A DNA stretch of 64,000 bases from Albula goreensis (taxonomy: Eukaryota > Chordata > Actinopteri > Albuliformes > Albulidae): assembly GCA_022829145.1 (NCBI GenBank), contig CM040743.1, forward strand, positions 27,207,646-27,271,645, given 5' to 3'. A program made the position numbers and the translations under genes. The notes under the pieces were generated by a model. That model had not been told where the DNA came from and made no database searches. It was given only the letters and a program-made list of their open reading frames with translations. Below are positions 47,550 to 58,436 of the stretch, one piece after another (position 1 is the stretch's first letter; each line of letters begins with the position of its first letter).

Positions 47550-48075
47550 CAGCATGATAGCTGCACCGAATAGATCCCCGAACCACGTTGGACTCCAAGC
47601 CAAAGATCAAATGCTTGTACCGTTAAACAACTTGCCACATCACAATCAGCTCCTTCCAAGTGCATTCAATTTTATCTGAAAGTTAATTCTACTGGATTGG
47701 AGTTTGTTAAAACACAAGTTCAGGAGAAGTATTTTCAGACAACCACTCACACAAATACGTCCATCCAATCCAGTTTTCTGAACAGGTAGTAAATTGCCAT
47801 GAACCTTATCTCGCATTACGCTCACTGCTTCCAGCATCCCTCCCCCTCCCTATCTCTGCCTTTATGTCGACTTTTTTGTCTTCTGTATTTTACCTTCTCT
47901 TCTAGTGGTCAAGCGGGGGTTCAGCTCACCCAAAATAATAAGGCATGATGCTGCCCCCTTGGACTCTAAGCCCAAGATCAAATATCTGTACCGTTATATA
48001 ACTTGCTACATCACAATATTACAATGAGCTCCTTCCAAGCTCATTCAATGTTGTCTGAAAATTTATTATACTGAA
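47550..48075 (+). repeat. Direct repeat pair bracketing repeat S copy 2
   Basis: 47,550-47,690 and 47,945-48,075 match (ttggactc(c/t)aagcc, agatcaaat, tgtaccgtta, ctccttccaag, attcaat, tctgaaa). Between them, 47,695-47,845 is the second copy of repeat S (first at 42,037). The direct repeats could be ends of one element or a local duplication. Confidence 0.65.
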
Positions 48076-48079
48076 ATCA

Positions 48080-48535
48080 GCACAGTGAAAAATGTTGAAG
48101 TAACACTGTTTATTAACAAACAATTACATACATATTTACTATTTATTATACACATATTTATACTGCGTGCGTGTGTGCGCGTGTGCGTGTAAATCAAAAT
48201 TTTTGTTGAATTCTAGTGAACAGAGTCCTTGCCTTTTTGTCTTAATGCTGGCAGCATTATTGGATAGGTATTGTAATGCAGACTGCTTATTATCCTAAAT
48301 TTCACTTCCGTATAGGGCTCAAAGAAGCCCTGTAAATCTAAGTTTAACACTACAACAGTGCATAAGACGTGGACAATCAGGTGTAAGGAGTTGGTGATGT
48401 GTACAGTGAGTTCGGGCAAGTACTATCTTATTCTTTAAGATATACCATTCAACCTGACTTAATGTTGGAAGTGGATTAATTTTCTAGCAGGACAATGATC
48501 TTAAAAAAGTAGCTCCATGCCTACTAGACGCAAAG
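48080..48535. other. Intergenic, nothing recognised
   Basis: Includes a short gtgcgtgtgtgcgcgtgtgc stretch near 48,168. No gene seen. Confidence 0.4.
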
Positions 48536-48799
48536 GATATCGGGTGTCCAGCTGCTTTTGTATGTTGGCCATCTGGCACTCTTAGAGGTCAGCCAGCAGT
48601 CCACGGCAGGAGTGGGATCTAACTCCTCAGAAGAAGGCCCCCCCAGGCTGATCCTCATCAGGTCTTAAGTGGTGGAGACCCCAAGGCAGCTTCTTGCAGA
48701 ATTCTTAATGTGTTTCTGCACAGAGAAGCATCGCTCACACTGTGTGGCTAAAATGGGCAGCACCAGCATAAGCTGCACCAACTCCAGTATGTTCTAGGG

Positions 48800-49560
48800 C
48801 AGCGGTCCCAAACCTTTTTTGCACAACAGACCAGTTTCATGCAAGACAATTTTTTCATGGACTGGGTGGCGGGGGTGTATAATGTGCATAATGTGCAGTG
48901 AACATGTCCTTTTCCGGCTATGATAACGCATTTACCATTTAGCGTAGCTCATAGATGCGTTCATGAGGCAGTTTGTTTGTACAGGATTCCTGGCGGAACT
49001 TTTGAGTTTTCTTTGCACCTTCAACGCCAACCACAGGTAAAACAGAATTTCTGTAAGTTGTTGGTCACAGTCAGAGTCAGTAACGTCAACTAACTGCATT
49101 GTATCTTCGGCTTCGTTAGTGACAACAGTGAACGTTGCATCATCATCATCTGTTGGTTCTTCAAAATCCGCTTTGTGACCTCTTTCACATACAATCCTTT
49201 TATCCAAGTGGGGAATGGTTTCTTCATCACTACTGTCCTCATCTTCCAAGTCTGACAGCACAAGGTGCATGTTATCCTCCTCCACCTCAAGAAGGTAATC
49301 TCTCACCAGTTCTTCCCACTGAGTTCCGTCTTGTGCACCGGAGAGATTCAGTAATTATGTTTGAGAGCTGCCGCCACTCTTATCGTAGTCCATAATTCTA
49401 ACAACACGCAAATAAACTTTTCCAATTTACGCACCATGGAAAGAGAAAATGCCAGTTTCAGTTATAAATCAAGCATTATTTCAGTTACTTTTTTATCAAA
49501 ATTGTTTAGTATTGCGAACTGACATCAGAGCTAATGTGGCCGGGAGATCTTAAGATGTTG
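48800..49560 (-). mobile_element. Insertion inside the ZNF862-like gene
   Basis: One end, cagcggtcccaaaccttttt (48,801), resembles the CAGYGGTYCCC-type terminus of hAT elements common in vertebrates. The sequence gaccagtttcatgcaagaca that follows also fits that group. The other end was not identified. A 56-base L2-like tail lies at the far side. The host hAT open frames resume on both sides, so this piece is secondary. Confidence 0.5.
48932..49306 (-). CDS. Acidic open frame of unknown function inside the insertion
   Basis: 124 codons, rich in Asp/Glu (LSDLEDEDSSDEETIPHLD, EEPTDDDDATFTVV). Acidic N-terminal segments like this occur in piggyBac-type transposases, but no DDD catalytic domain follows, so that is only a guess. 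It may be the N-terminal part of the transposase of the inserted element, or chance. Confidence 0.22.
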   Translation of the reverse strand: MRDYLLEVEEDNMHLVLSDLEDEDSSDEETIPHLDKRIVCERGHKADFEEPTDDDDATFTVVTNEAEDTMQLVDVTDSDCDQQLTEILFYLWLALKVQRKLKSSARNPVQTNCLMNASMSYAKW

Positions 49561-49606
49561 CTCTGAATAAGAGTGTCTAACAAATGCTTTAATGCAATGT
49601 AATGTC
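49551..49606 (+). repeat. L2-like LINE/SINE tail fragment
   Basis: The reverse complement reads gcatttgttagacactctta then ttcagagcaac, a diverged copy of the tail motif at 9,525 (gcatttagcagacgctccta, tccagagcgac). The short tail only suggests a heavily truncated LINE or a SINE using the same 3' end. Confidence 0.5.
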
Positions 49607-52420
49607 CTTTGTCAACATGGTCTCATACAGGCCACTGCAGGACTTGTCCTTGAAATTGTGGCTGACCAGGATTTTCAGCCCCTGCCACTCATCCTGGATT
49701 GCAGCCATGTTGCACCCTGATCTGCGTGATTGAACAGAGCAAGTGAACAGATTGAGTGAGCAAATATGCAAACATAATATTGTCTCATATGGAAATGCAG
49801 TGTTAAATATATTCCTACCGCTCTAGAGGCTCCTTGAAATGCTTCACCAGGTCTGCCACACCATCATCACCAAAGGTGAGAAGGCCTGGTCTTCTGGCCA
49901 TGTGACAGGGTTTAGCACTCTGAAAGACTCCACTGGGGTCTGGATGCCTTAATCCCTCAGTAAACCACAAACCCTGGCTTTGAGCTCATCCACACCGATA
50001 TTGATGGCCACCTCCATGTGTTGCTTCAGCTGGGGATTAGTGAGGTCCTTGAAGCCTTTCAGATTCCATTTCAGTGTTATTCCCTTTAACAAAAAAAAAA
50101 CATACACACACACATACACCAACACGTAATGAAATGTCTGACCATTTGTCTCCCATAATTTTTTTAAAGACTTCTCCACTGCATTTCGCTCCTTATCCTC
50201 AAATTGTTTTATTGTGCAACGAATACATTGATTCTCACACTGAGAATCTCTCTTAATTATCGATTTCTCTTACATCCAAACACACCTGAAATCTCCTCTC
50301 ACCACCCTGCTGCTGAGCAAGCATGGTCTGGGTCATTCCTTTGCAAGGTGAGGCTAAGTGAGGATAGGTCTTCAAACATGCCTGAGAGAAAATGGCAGAG
50401 TACCCTGAAGAGTGCATTCTCCATTTCACATTTTATCTGTTAAGTAGTGAGTAAATAAATATACAATAAAAGTGTTAGTTAAAATTTTATTCCTTAGCCA
50501 CCTGTCAATTACTTGATTCTGAAAGTTTATTTGAGTTTTGAGCCTATTGTTTAAACCTAGTGGTACTAAATTTACCGCATAAAGCTAACCTTCTTTGCCC
50601 GCCCTTGAACTTCCACTGTTGTTGATGCTACGGCCAGGTGCTCCGTGTGTTGCAGAACAGCAGAGTACTGGTCTTCATCAGTGCTTAGGTCCTTGTCTTA
50701 TCCATGCTGCAGGAACACTTTGAGGGCTCTGTGGGAATGGGGGATCCCGCGAGTTCCCTTGATGCAAATGTCCACACCAAGCTCTTGCCCGAGAATATAG
50801 AACTCTCGTTTGGATTTTCCATTGAAGTCATACGTCTTCCATATCAGATGCAAAAGATCAGACATTGGCTCTTTCTTTTGAATGATCAATATTGCCAGCT
50901 TTAGCCTGTGCAAGAAACAGAAAACATTTCCTTTGTTTGTATCTTCAGAAGAGGGACCAAGTGTGCACACATCCAGGTAAATTATTCAGGTGCAAGACAA
51001 AAAAACACAGTATTTCATTGCAGGGTACAAAGGAGTGAGGTCTGCACACTGTAAAGGTCCCAATATGTAATTTTATTGGGAGTTTAACAGTGCTTGCTAA
51101 GTATCTTCCAAACAATTCACCATCCCTCTCTCCCTCTCCCGCATGCCAGCAGAAAACAAAAACTTTGTGGTATTTTCCATTTGTGACAGCACAAAAAACA
51201 ATCATACAAAAGTCTTTCTGACAAACTAAACTCTATCCTCCTTCACGCATAATGATTAAACTTTACACAAGGATAAAGCCTATAAAGAGAAACAACTTAC
51301 CAATGGCATGGGAGTGCTCGAGGGTCTGTTTTTCGACCAGGAGATTGACTGACCACCAACAAGCACACATAGACAATCTCGTATTTGGTGTTGGATATAC
51401 TATTGTCTCCATTTATTAGAATGGCTAGATACTTTACGGCTTTCAGCTTCTCTGACAGGCAGTCTCTCATTATGTCAGCAATTTGATCAATCATCTCCAC
51501 ACATCTTACATCATTGTCATATGTGGGATTAATGTTAACTTAGTTTTTTGTGGACTCTGATAAGAGGCCCAAATTTGGCTAAAGGTTCTTCTTCTTTTGC
51601 AATGAAGTAGGTAATATCTTTATTTTGAGCTGCCTCCTCTTCTCCTCCTCAAACAGTAGCACTTGCCTCCTCAGGGCTGCTGACACCATGCCCGATGGTT
51701 CTCTTTCATCATCTCATGTTCGAGATCCACCTATGGGGAATAACATCTTGTCATGACAGCCGCAGAAGCATCCAATTGCACAAAATCTGGCTTGACAGAC
51801 AGCATCGCTTGTCCAATGCTCCCAAAGGCCCTGCCCCCCAGAGGGAGCCACATAAGATGGTGCAACACTGTTCCTTCTCAGCTGACATTCACTTCTTGCA
51901 GCATTTCCAGTGCTCCGCACAGCTCACACCTAGTTTTTTTTTGGCCTTGGCGATTAACATCCCCTGATCCATGTCCACCAGGTGCACGAGGTTCAGAAAC
52001 CTTGGTTGTAGCGAGAAGATCCACTCACTGCTGGCCTGCTAACCATGCTCACTAGCCCCCTGAAACATCTAGCCTGTTACCCACACTCGGTAGTGTTTCC
52101 CTTAGTAAAATACATTAATTAGGCTTCCCCCCCAGATTACTCCTCCCCCTGTATCCGCTACCACAAGACAGGATTTATCCACACAGTATGTCGCCCATGC
52201 TAGCTGGCTGTAGAATTCCATCCTCTAGCCTTAGCTCCCCACTATGGCTCTCTCTTAGTCGGCCTCCAGCTTCTTCGAGGAGCTACTCTTGCATGCCTGC
52301 CTGGCTGCTTGCAGTGCCCTTATAGCTGCCAGAGACACCCACTCTCTCTGTGTTGTGTGCCTGGGTTTACAACATGCTGAAGAAGCCCTAGACTAGCCAG
52401 AGAATTGCAGCCACTGCCTC

Positions 52421-52723
52421 GTGCTGCCTAGGAGGCGTAGACGGTGCAGACTTAGAGTTGCTGTTACCCACAGCAACAGCCTCAGTCCAGAGGATTCTGA
52501 TAAAGAGGACGATAGCCCCGCGGCCTCCTGGCCCTCACAAGATCCTCCCTCCTTGAGTTGGGCTGACCAGCCTGACTCTGACTTGGTGGGTCCTCCCCTC
52601 TCCCTCTCCACTACCCCCATTCTGAAGGGAAAGACCATTGAGTCGGAAAACAACATGGCTGCTGTGTCAAACGACTCAGGCGGGGATGAATCCCTCTCCT
52701 CCACCCTACGCTGTGCTTCGTGA
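52421..52723 (+). CDS. Unrecognised Ser/Pro/Asp-rich open frame
   Basis: About 100 codons: an Arg-rich start (RRRRRCRLRV), then acidic/Ser-rich sequence (SLSPEDSDKEDDSPAASWP, DSDLVGPPLSLSTTP), ending at a stop near 52,723. The minus strand is open too, so composition alone may explain it. It could be a retroelement ORF1 piece or an exon of an unknown gene. No domain recognised. Confidence 0.15.
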   Translation: MLPRRRRRCRLRVAVTHSNSLSPEDSDKEDDSPAASWPSQDPPSLSWADQPDSDLVGPPLSLSTTPILKGKTIESENNMAAVSNDSGGDESLSSTLRCAS

Positions 52724-52739
52724 TAGGTGGTACGCAACT

Positions 52740-53685
52740 ATTCATGTCACCTTTTCTATTCACTGCCACATTCTGATTTGCCAAGCAAAATTACCCAGGT
52801 GTTTTGGGCAGGACATACATGAAATGAGTACCTGGTTCGACTCAAATGAATTAATATAATCTTTCAGTATGACTTTCTGTTTGTTTATTGGATGTTGGGA
52901 TAGATTGACTGGGCAGACTGAGAGGCTGATTACAGGTAAATATGAGAAATTAAAAATATGAGCTGGTACTGTGTTCACCTTAGATTTGATATCCAGCATT
53001 GCAATTCATGATAAATCATGTTTGTTGATGCTACCACTACTCCAAAATTGTGCATAAAATGTTTTTTTTAATTGTATTGCCCATTAGAGGTACAACTAGT
53101 ATCTGGCCTTAACAATTCATTTCTCAGTATATTTTAACCAGATCAATCAGACAACTATGAAATCCAATTGATTTAAATATATTCAAAACAAATAACTATA
53201 TTGAACCAAACTACTCAGTGCTTACATTTAGATTGCACTGAATGATTTTTAAGATATAATTACTACATCATAACACACCTTAAAGCTACTTAATTTTACC
53301 AGAAATTATCCAAGTTCATTAATCACAAGGTAGAGTTTGCACATGGCTCTGTCACCGGTTTGTCTGATCAACTTTCAAAATTGAAGTTTTCTCTGCTTCG
53401 CAGCAGATTACGTACTAGGTAATGTAACTCAGAGAAAAACATTACTGGGCCATCAGATTTTTGTGGCGGGCATGTCATTTTCCAGGCTGAATTTGCATTA
53501 TTCAAGATCCTATATGGGTCCTCCTACTTTTCTGCCCGCGCAGGCTGGGCGTGGCCACATAAGCCAAGTCAGAATACGATTAAGTATTTTCCGGTTAACT
53601 ATTTCTGCAGTAAAAACACTGAGCACTCCCAAGTGAGAATTCCCCCAATAATGAGCATTTTATAAAAAAGATCATTTTGAAAAGA
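52740..53685. other. Intergenic, nothing recognised
   Basis: No coding similarity or repeat recognised. Confidence 0.4.
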
Positions 53686-53689
53686 TAAC

Positions 53690-53945
53690 TTGTCTTTCCA
53701 CAGTTTTGGCTCATACAAATAAGCCCTGAATAAACTTTCAGGCAGACCTCCACCATCAAATAATTATGCATGGACCAAAAAGAGACCCATCATAAGTTGG
53801 GCCTGGAACAGGCCCCATTGCTCATTTTTTTCTGCTTCAGTCTTGCAGCTAAGTTGTTGTTCGTAACAAGCTCAGTTTTTCTGCTCAACACTCAGTTTTT
53901 CTACCATCAATCCATTTTCCCCAATAACAAGTGGTGGCACCACGA
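53690..53945 (+). repeat. Interspersed LTR-like repeat R, copy 3 (5' part)
   Basis: Matches the 5' half of the copy at 38,665 (aataagccctgaa; ttcaggca; gggcctggaacaggcccca; tctgcttcagtcttgca; acaagctcagtttttc). The 3' half is absent. Confidence 0.72.
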
Positions 53946-54029
53946 TAAAGCCACCCACTGCTCCTACACTTGACCATTGGGCAATTATACGCCTCTTTGC
54001 CTCAACCTGGATGTCAGACCATTTTTTCT

Positions 54030-54180
54030 CGATTTCAATGTATCCCACTGCGGAAGTCTTTTCACATTTCTGGGTGACATAATTGTGGTCATGACCAGTC
54101 AGATTAAAAGAACAGTAAACAGTAACTTGATAATTTACAATAATGGGAAAATATTATTGTTTGCTTTTTCCATTTTCTCT
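54030..54180 (+). repeat. Partial MITE copy (gggtgcgttcca family)
   Basis: Matches 56,995-57,205: gtatcccactgcggaagtct, tcacatttctgggtgacat, catgaccagtcagattaaaa, aacagtaaacagtaac and aatgggaaaatattattg. Compared with that copy an internal stretch of about 75 bases is missing. Confidence 0.75.
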
Positions 54181-54189
54181 TGATTTCGA

Positions 54190-56820
54190 TCTCTATACCC
54201 AAGGAATTGACAGCCATGGTAACTTGAAATAATAGCAGGGCTTATTTGTATTTGTTACCCCAGTGCCGTTGCCGCCTGAAATGATATTTCTCCTAATCTT
54301 TATTTAGGTGACTAAATGTTCAGTTTTTCACTGTGAGAAGTTTCCACTCTTCGTTGCTCTCATTGAACTTAAAATGTATTGCTCTGTCCAGAACATAAAT
54401 TTATAGACCATAATTGATTTCAACTTCCGAAACACCATATATGCTTAAATATGAGCATTTCATGGTGCAGTTGTTGCACGCGTTTACGCATGAAAAATCG
54501 CAGGATAATAATTAGTCGTGTTTTATAATCGAAACAAGTGTATGTGTGGTGTAAACTGTTATAAATCAGAGATCATAGGTTTTGGCATATGCAACTATTT
54601 ATTTACAAAAGTACACAAAGTTTTATAATGAGGCTCCAGGACTACAATCTTATGGGCTGGAGCTATATAGTGACTACTCTTTTCAAGTCTTTCACAGCTA
54701 TGACCTTCCTAATGGTGAGCATTTCTTTATTTAGTTATGTGGGTGATCTTGGATTTTTATTGTCAGAGAATTTCCATTCATTGATTGTCCCACGTATCGA
54801 ATTCATTTATAGGGTTTACACTAAGAGATTGTTATACAAATACAGTTGATTTAAGTGATTACATTTTTGATTTCACATCTTTGTCATGCCAGTTATTTGT
54901 GTCTGATTTCTGATTTTTACAAAATACTGGAATATTGATTAATTGACTGATTATATTCATTTGACATATGGTTACACAAACTGATTGCTACACAGATGCA
55001 AGTGACTGAAGTGATTGCACTTGGTATTTCTTTTTGATTGTTGTTTCTCTTTCCTGTGGTGTGAAGGAGTTTGTCTCAAAAACAAGAAAAGGTTTTTTTT
55101 TCCTTTATTTAATATCTCCAAAATAAGAGCGCTGTCCTTAAATTTAATCCCAGTTTTATTTTTAACAATATGACTAAACAACAGCAATATGACATGATAG
55201 AATCTGATTTTATTTCAATTGTACTGAAGCAGAGGTGTGCACTGCAATTTATGCTGACAAAATGAATGTAGGTTCTTTAGAGATTTCTGAAATGGTTCCT
55301 AACAACAGAGACACTGGGAAAATATGTAGCTTGCTGGAGTTTTAGAGGGGTTTTCCAATATATCCCAAAGCCTTAGGTTTTGTGTAATTAAAGATGAAGA
55401 TTAAAGAAATTGTATTAATGACATTTTACAGTCAGCTTTTGGATAGCACTTTTACAGGCAAAAGGTCTAGAAGACCTTAACGACGCAAATGATCTGGAAA
55501 TATACTGCTTGCCCACAATGTGGGTATCACAAGATGCACTGATTTTGCAATATACCCTAACTGGGGGCAGAATGTAATTTTAAGCCTTGAAACATTTATT
55601 TTTTAAAATCCAACTCCTATGCATTTACACATTTTACAATGCTTTCTGTCACTATATATACTGTTTTTAAATACACAGTATCTTCCTGAAGAATGTTGCA
55701 TACGCAGTCCAAAAACAAAATCAGTGTGCATTAACCTTTAACCATGTGTAGTCTCCTCCGTAACAGTGGATATACTGTCATATGTTTAGATCAGCTCTTT
55801 AATGTTTTGTGAATTGATGTTTACATGGTAAATACCAGCACTAGGTACATGGCCACCATTTTTGATGTGCTTGTTCAGAACAGCATGCATTTTTGGATGA
55901 CCATTTTATTTTCAAAGAAAATGTTGTAACTGATAAATGCTTTTCTAACCTTTTAAAATGAGCTTTTCCTCTTTTGGCCTAATAGAGTCTGTCTGCTGGC
56001 TCAACTCTTAGACCATGGCCTGAGAGTTGAGGGGCCTGAGAGTTTAAATGGAAGTTACGTATCATGAACTTTTTTCTCAGTGGTTTTCATTGGTCAATCA
56101 TGTTCCAAGGCTTGAGACTTTCAGTTCACATATGAATGGCATTTCATTTTCAATGTTTTTAATCAGAGATGAGTGTAATAGCTTTTTGTTGATAGCCTTG
56201 CTAGCCATGTTATGTCTCAGGTATTTGCTGGCTAGAGACGAAATATCGTATTTATATCATTTAATTTGGCGAAAAGCAGTAGTAGTTGGCTATCAGTGGC
56301 CTAGCCAATTTTGCTTGCCTTTCACATTAGTTGGACAGCTAACTAGTTTATGTTTGTCACTGAAATGTCATTCAGGACAATAAACAGGAGAGCATTCCTG
56401 CTATTCGGCTTTTGTAACACGTCATACTGAACTTGTGTATTTACATTGTTTTAAGTAGGTTGCATCTCTAATGAAGATCTCACATGCCACTTCTTAGTCA
56501 CCAGCTTGTTAGTTTATCAGCTGGCTATAATAGGTTAGCTGGCTAGCACATTTGTGCGTAGCCCTGGGTCATGGCTGTACCTTGTGTCTTTAATCATAAT
56601 AACAGTTATGATTCAGGGCTAATGCGTAACTCAGGTATTGTATAAAGGTGGCACACTGCATTTGCATACAAAGGAATGATTTAGTAAGACTGTAATGTTT
56701 CCTGCCATGATCAAATGCTGGTGCTTTATCAATGTCACACAAGTACATACACAGTCTATCATTCTCTATATTTGACAGATGGGAGCGGTTGTTTGTGTTT
56801 GTCTCTGGGTAGTGGTGTAT
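54190..56820. other. Intergenic, nothing recognised
   Basis: AT-rich. The open frame 56048-56383 (111 codons) is hydrophobic in parts but lacks a recognisable motif, splice context or conservation that I know of. Confidence 0.4.
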
Positions 56821-56823
56821 TTT

Positions 56824-57592
56824 ATGGGTGCGTTCCAATTCTCAAAAATTGTATCCTCCTCTCCTCCACCTCATCTCCTCCGTGCCTCGGAAACTGATCT
56901 ATGTATTCTCCTCCTCAAATGTTCCAAATTCGTTGGAGGCGAGTGAAGGATACTAAATCTCACTTCCTTGTCTCCTCCAAATGACAGGTACATCGATGTA
57001 TCCTACTGCGGAAGTCTTCTCACATTTCTGGATGACATCATTGTGCTCATGACCAGTCAGATTAAAAGAATCCCAAAGAATAGTTTATCATCAAAAAGCT
57101 CAAAAACATGGCAAGGGATTTACCAATACTCAAGTATAAATCCCAGAACAGTAAACAGTAACCTGATCATTTACATTAATGGGAAAATATTATTGTTTGC
57201 TTTTTTATACATATGCACATAAACACAATATATTTGTGTTTTTGTGTTGTGAATGGTAATTTTACCAATGTAAAATTCGGCATGTTTCTATAGCAGCAGG
57301 TTTATTTAATTCCTTATACATATGTCTATATTAGATCTTGAGCAGAATGCGAGTAACTGACATTCATATTTTCATGCAGGCAAAGGGCTGGAGGCATATG
57401 AGAAGCATGATTGGCTTAGGTAGCATCAGTATCATTTGAAGTTACTACTTCATCAATAGCCGAAGTCAATGTTATTTTTCATAGCATCTCCTGCTTTCCT
57501 CCTCTCCTGCACCTCATCCACATACTTTCGGGTAGGAGACGAGAGGTAGTGGGGGAGTGGAGGAAAGGAGGAGACAACTCGCACCAAATCAT
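56824..57592 (+). mobile_element. Longest MITE copy (gggtgcgttcca family), ~770 bp
   Basis: Left end gggtgcgttccaattctcaa, then CT-rich subterminal sequence, then the core shared in inverted orientation with 12,182-12,588 (tcctactgcggaagtct; gacatcattgtgctcatgac). Near the right end are acttcatcaatagccgaag, ctcctctcctgcacctcatc and a purine-rich mirror (gtggaggaaaggaggagaca) finishing at about 57,592. It contains an insert of about 300 bases absent from the 12-kb copy. No coding capacity. Confidence 0.65.
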
Positions 57593-57599
57593 TCTTCAT

Positions 57600-58436
57600 C
57601 TCTGATTAAAAACATTAAAAAAATCTTTCATTAATATGAGAATCGAGAGTCTCAAACCTGTGTTTTGCCAGCAGCAATAAGAAAAGTTTTTTGGGTCAAA
57701 GTTGTCATAATAAGAGTCCTCTACAAAACTGAAGAAATTCCACTAAAAGATTAAAAAGTTAAACACAAAATAGCAATTATAAATTAAAGCACATGTTAAA
57801 GTAAACTATACTCAAGTCCCGGAACATGACTGACCAATGAAAACCATGGAAATATATGTCACGTTGTTTCACTTCCACCTCAACTCTCTGACCTCTCAGC
57901 TCTCAGGCCATCACAGACCCTTCTCCTTTTGGCTGCTGTCTAATAATAAACTGCATGTTGCACAATTTTTTTGCACAAATTCTACAGGCCTGAAAAACAC
58001 AGCTATTTGGACATATATCCTTCTGTTTACACATCCATTATACAAATCACTTATCAGCACAGCAGCCCTCAGGGAGAGCCAAGAGATTGGGCAACAGTTT
58101 TGATTATAATTACATCAGCTACTTCACTTGCCATTAAAAATAAAACAATCAATGTTAAAAAGGCTCCCACAGTAACCAGACCTGGGTCAACTACAGGTAC
58201 TAATTGCATATTTATTTTTATTTGAAGTATTTGTTTTGAGTATTTGAATTATTTGCAAATAGTGTCTTGAATTGGAAAATGCTTTTATTTGAAGTAGTTG
58301 AATGTAAAGTAGTTGAAAGTAATGAATGCAAAAGATTATCTTATAAATACTTTGTTCAAATACGTTATAAATGAAAAAGTTAATGATAAGTTCAAATAAA
58401 ATGTCGAATAGTTTCATCAAATAAGAAGTGTCTCCC
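57600..58436. other. Intergenic, nothing recognised
   Basis: AT-rich. 58,205-58,410 has repeated tttgaagta/aagtagttgaa strings, a weak simple-repeat character. Confidence 0.4.

Larger units (their letters stand above)
48540..51700 (-). pseudogene. ZNF862-like hAT transposase-derived gene, broken
   Basis: The minus strand carries, in order, blocks known from ZNF862-like hAT proteins of fish: DITYFIAKEEEPLAKFGPLI (about 51,600); EMIDQIADIMRDCLSEKLKA and KYLAILINGDNSISNTKYEI (51,500-51,390); HRLKLAILIIQKKEP and LLHLIWKTYDFNGKSKREF (50,900-50,800); RALKVFL (about 50,710) and YSAVLQHTEHLAVASTTVEV (about 50,620); GITLKWNLKGFKDLTNPQLK (about 50,070); GVADLVKHFKEPLER (about 49,850, frameshifted); CNMAAIQDEWQGLKILVSHN (about 49,690); and the dimerisation end LELVQLMLVLPILATQCERC then DLMRISLGGPSSEELDPTPA (48,780-48,590). 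Some gaps look like real introns: GTAAGT at about 51,301, and gttagc/cag at 50,589-50,435. There are stops and at least two frameshifts, and a ~750-bp insertion separates the last two blocks. Confidence 0.85.

Noticed and set aside
56048..56383. 111-codon hydrophobic frame as a membrane protein gene
   Set aside because: No conserved motif, splice signals or promoter context. Random AT-rich sequence readily encodes Leu/Phe/Ile stretches.
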